From Kumtagia sp963829135 (GTDB lineage Bacteria; Pseudomonadota; Alphaproteobacteria; Rhizobiales; Rhizobiaceae): a stretch of 64,000 bases of DNA. The stretch is taken from assembly GCA_963829135.1 (NCBI GenBank), contig CAWHHO010000006.1, positions 675,110 through 739,109 of the forward strand, in the 5' to 3' direction. Below are positions 63,785-64,000 of this stretch, piece by piece. A program made the position numbers and the translations under genes. Under the pieces are notes generated by a model that worked only from the letters and a program-made list of their open reading frames with translations, was not told where the DNA came from and ran no database searches. Positions within the stretch are counted from its first letter, which is position 1; every line of letters starts with the position of its first letter.

Positions 63785-63975
63785 ATGAGGCGATTGCCGA
63801 TAATTGCGCTGGTGGCCAGCCTCGGGGCTGCCAGGGAGGTGTCACGGTGGCGTCGACACCAGGCACGCTCACCTTGCACAACGTCTATAGCCGGGAAGAA
63901 GGCGAGGCCGAGAGCAAGCGGAATGCCGCGATCTATGGGGGCGCGACGCTGTGCCGATGCACGGTGGGCGGATAA
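63785..63975 (+). CDS. Small lipoprotein, with one apparent frameshift
   Basis: ATG 63785 starts MRRLPIIALVASLG, a signal-like run; the next frame continues CQGGVTVASTPGTLTLHNVY to GATLCRCTVGG and a stop at 63975. Adding one base to the GGGG run near 63828 joins them into a 63-residue lipoprotein with a lipobox ending in Cys. As read, neither part makes sense alone. The CxC near the end could bind metal. Confidence 0.4.
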
Positions 63976-64000
63976 CGGATTGGCGGCGCGTCGCGCGGCA

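Noticed and set aside
1..64000. CRISPR arrays, rRNA genes and riboswitches
   Set aside because: No regularly spaced repeats, no rRNA segments and no recognisable riboswitch core were seen on reading the window.

Overview
The window looks like a chromosome segment of an alphaproteobacterium of the order Hyphomicrobiales, most like Mesorhizobium and its relatives in Phyllobacteriaceae. This rests on gene content and order: dusB(nifR3)-ntrB-ntrC next to ntrY-ntrX, hfq-hflX, fused ispDF, a pyruvate dehydrogenase cluster whose E1-beta subunit carries its own lipoyl domain, an EipB-type periplasmic protein, and an SOS box of the alphaproteobacterial GTTC-N7-GTTC type. No species name can be given from the sequence alone.

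Layout. 1-1105: the start of an IS110-family transposase cut by the window edge, its non-coding leader with a perfect 34-bp palindrome, and a LexA box. 1137-7066 (+): an SOS-linked unknown gene, then tmk-holB-metG-tatD-MBL hydrolase. 7149-8858: a XerC/XerD dif-like site, then an ISNCY/IS1202-type insertion sequence. 9032-10317 (-): a class I glutamine amidotransferase and a GFA-family zinc protein, probably accessory. 10540-23470: mazG (+), hflX, hfq, a D-amino-acid aminotransferase and the two nitrogen two-component systems (-), then ispDF and a cinA-type gene (+). 23546-33876 (-): COQ10-like protein, lipA, a GlsB-like membrane protein, lpdA, an SGNH esterase, pdhC, a Uma2 nuclease-fold gene lying inside the pdh cluster, pdhB, pdhA, ftsB and eno. 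33987-49127: an Fe(II) oxygenase, pyroglutamyl peptidase, aspS, an MFS carrier, rnd, a MAPEG protein, guaB, a decayed DUF898/M48 remnant, a TfoX-like protein, eipB, ridA, a GDPD, an acyltransferase, a HIT protein and an M15-type lipoprotein.

A tRNA-Glu gene at 49263-49337 separates this housekeeping chromosome from an accessory stretch that runs to the window end. That stretch holds orphan small genes, a Crp/Fnr regulator, DUF1254/1214, a truncated GH1-like protein, an SDR dehydrogenase, type II NADH dehydrogenase, an M42 peptidase, DUF2243, DUF4142 and several tiny envelope proteins. The mix suggests envelope or stress functions, but no single pathway can be named.

A second theme is indels. 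At least fourteen single-base shifts break otherwise normal genes, including the essential tmk and holB. Most can be explained by one base too many or too few in a short homopolymer. This points to sequencing or assembly error rather than gene decay, so the broken genes below should be read as provisionally intact.
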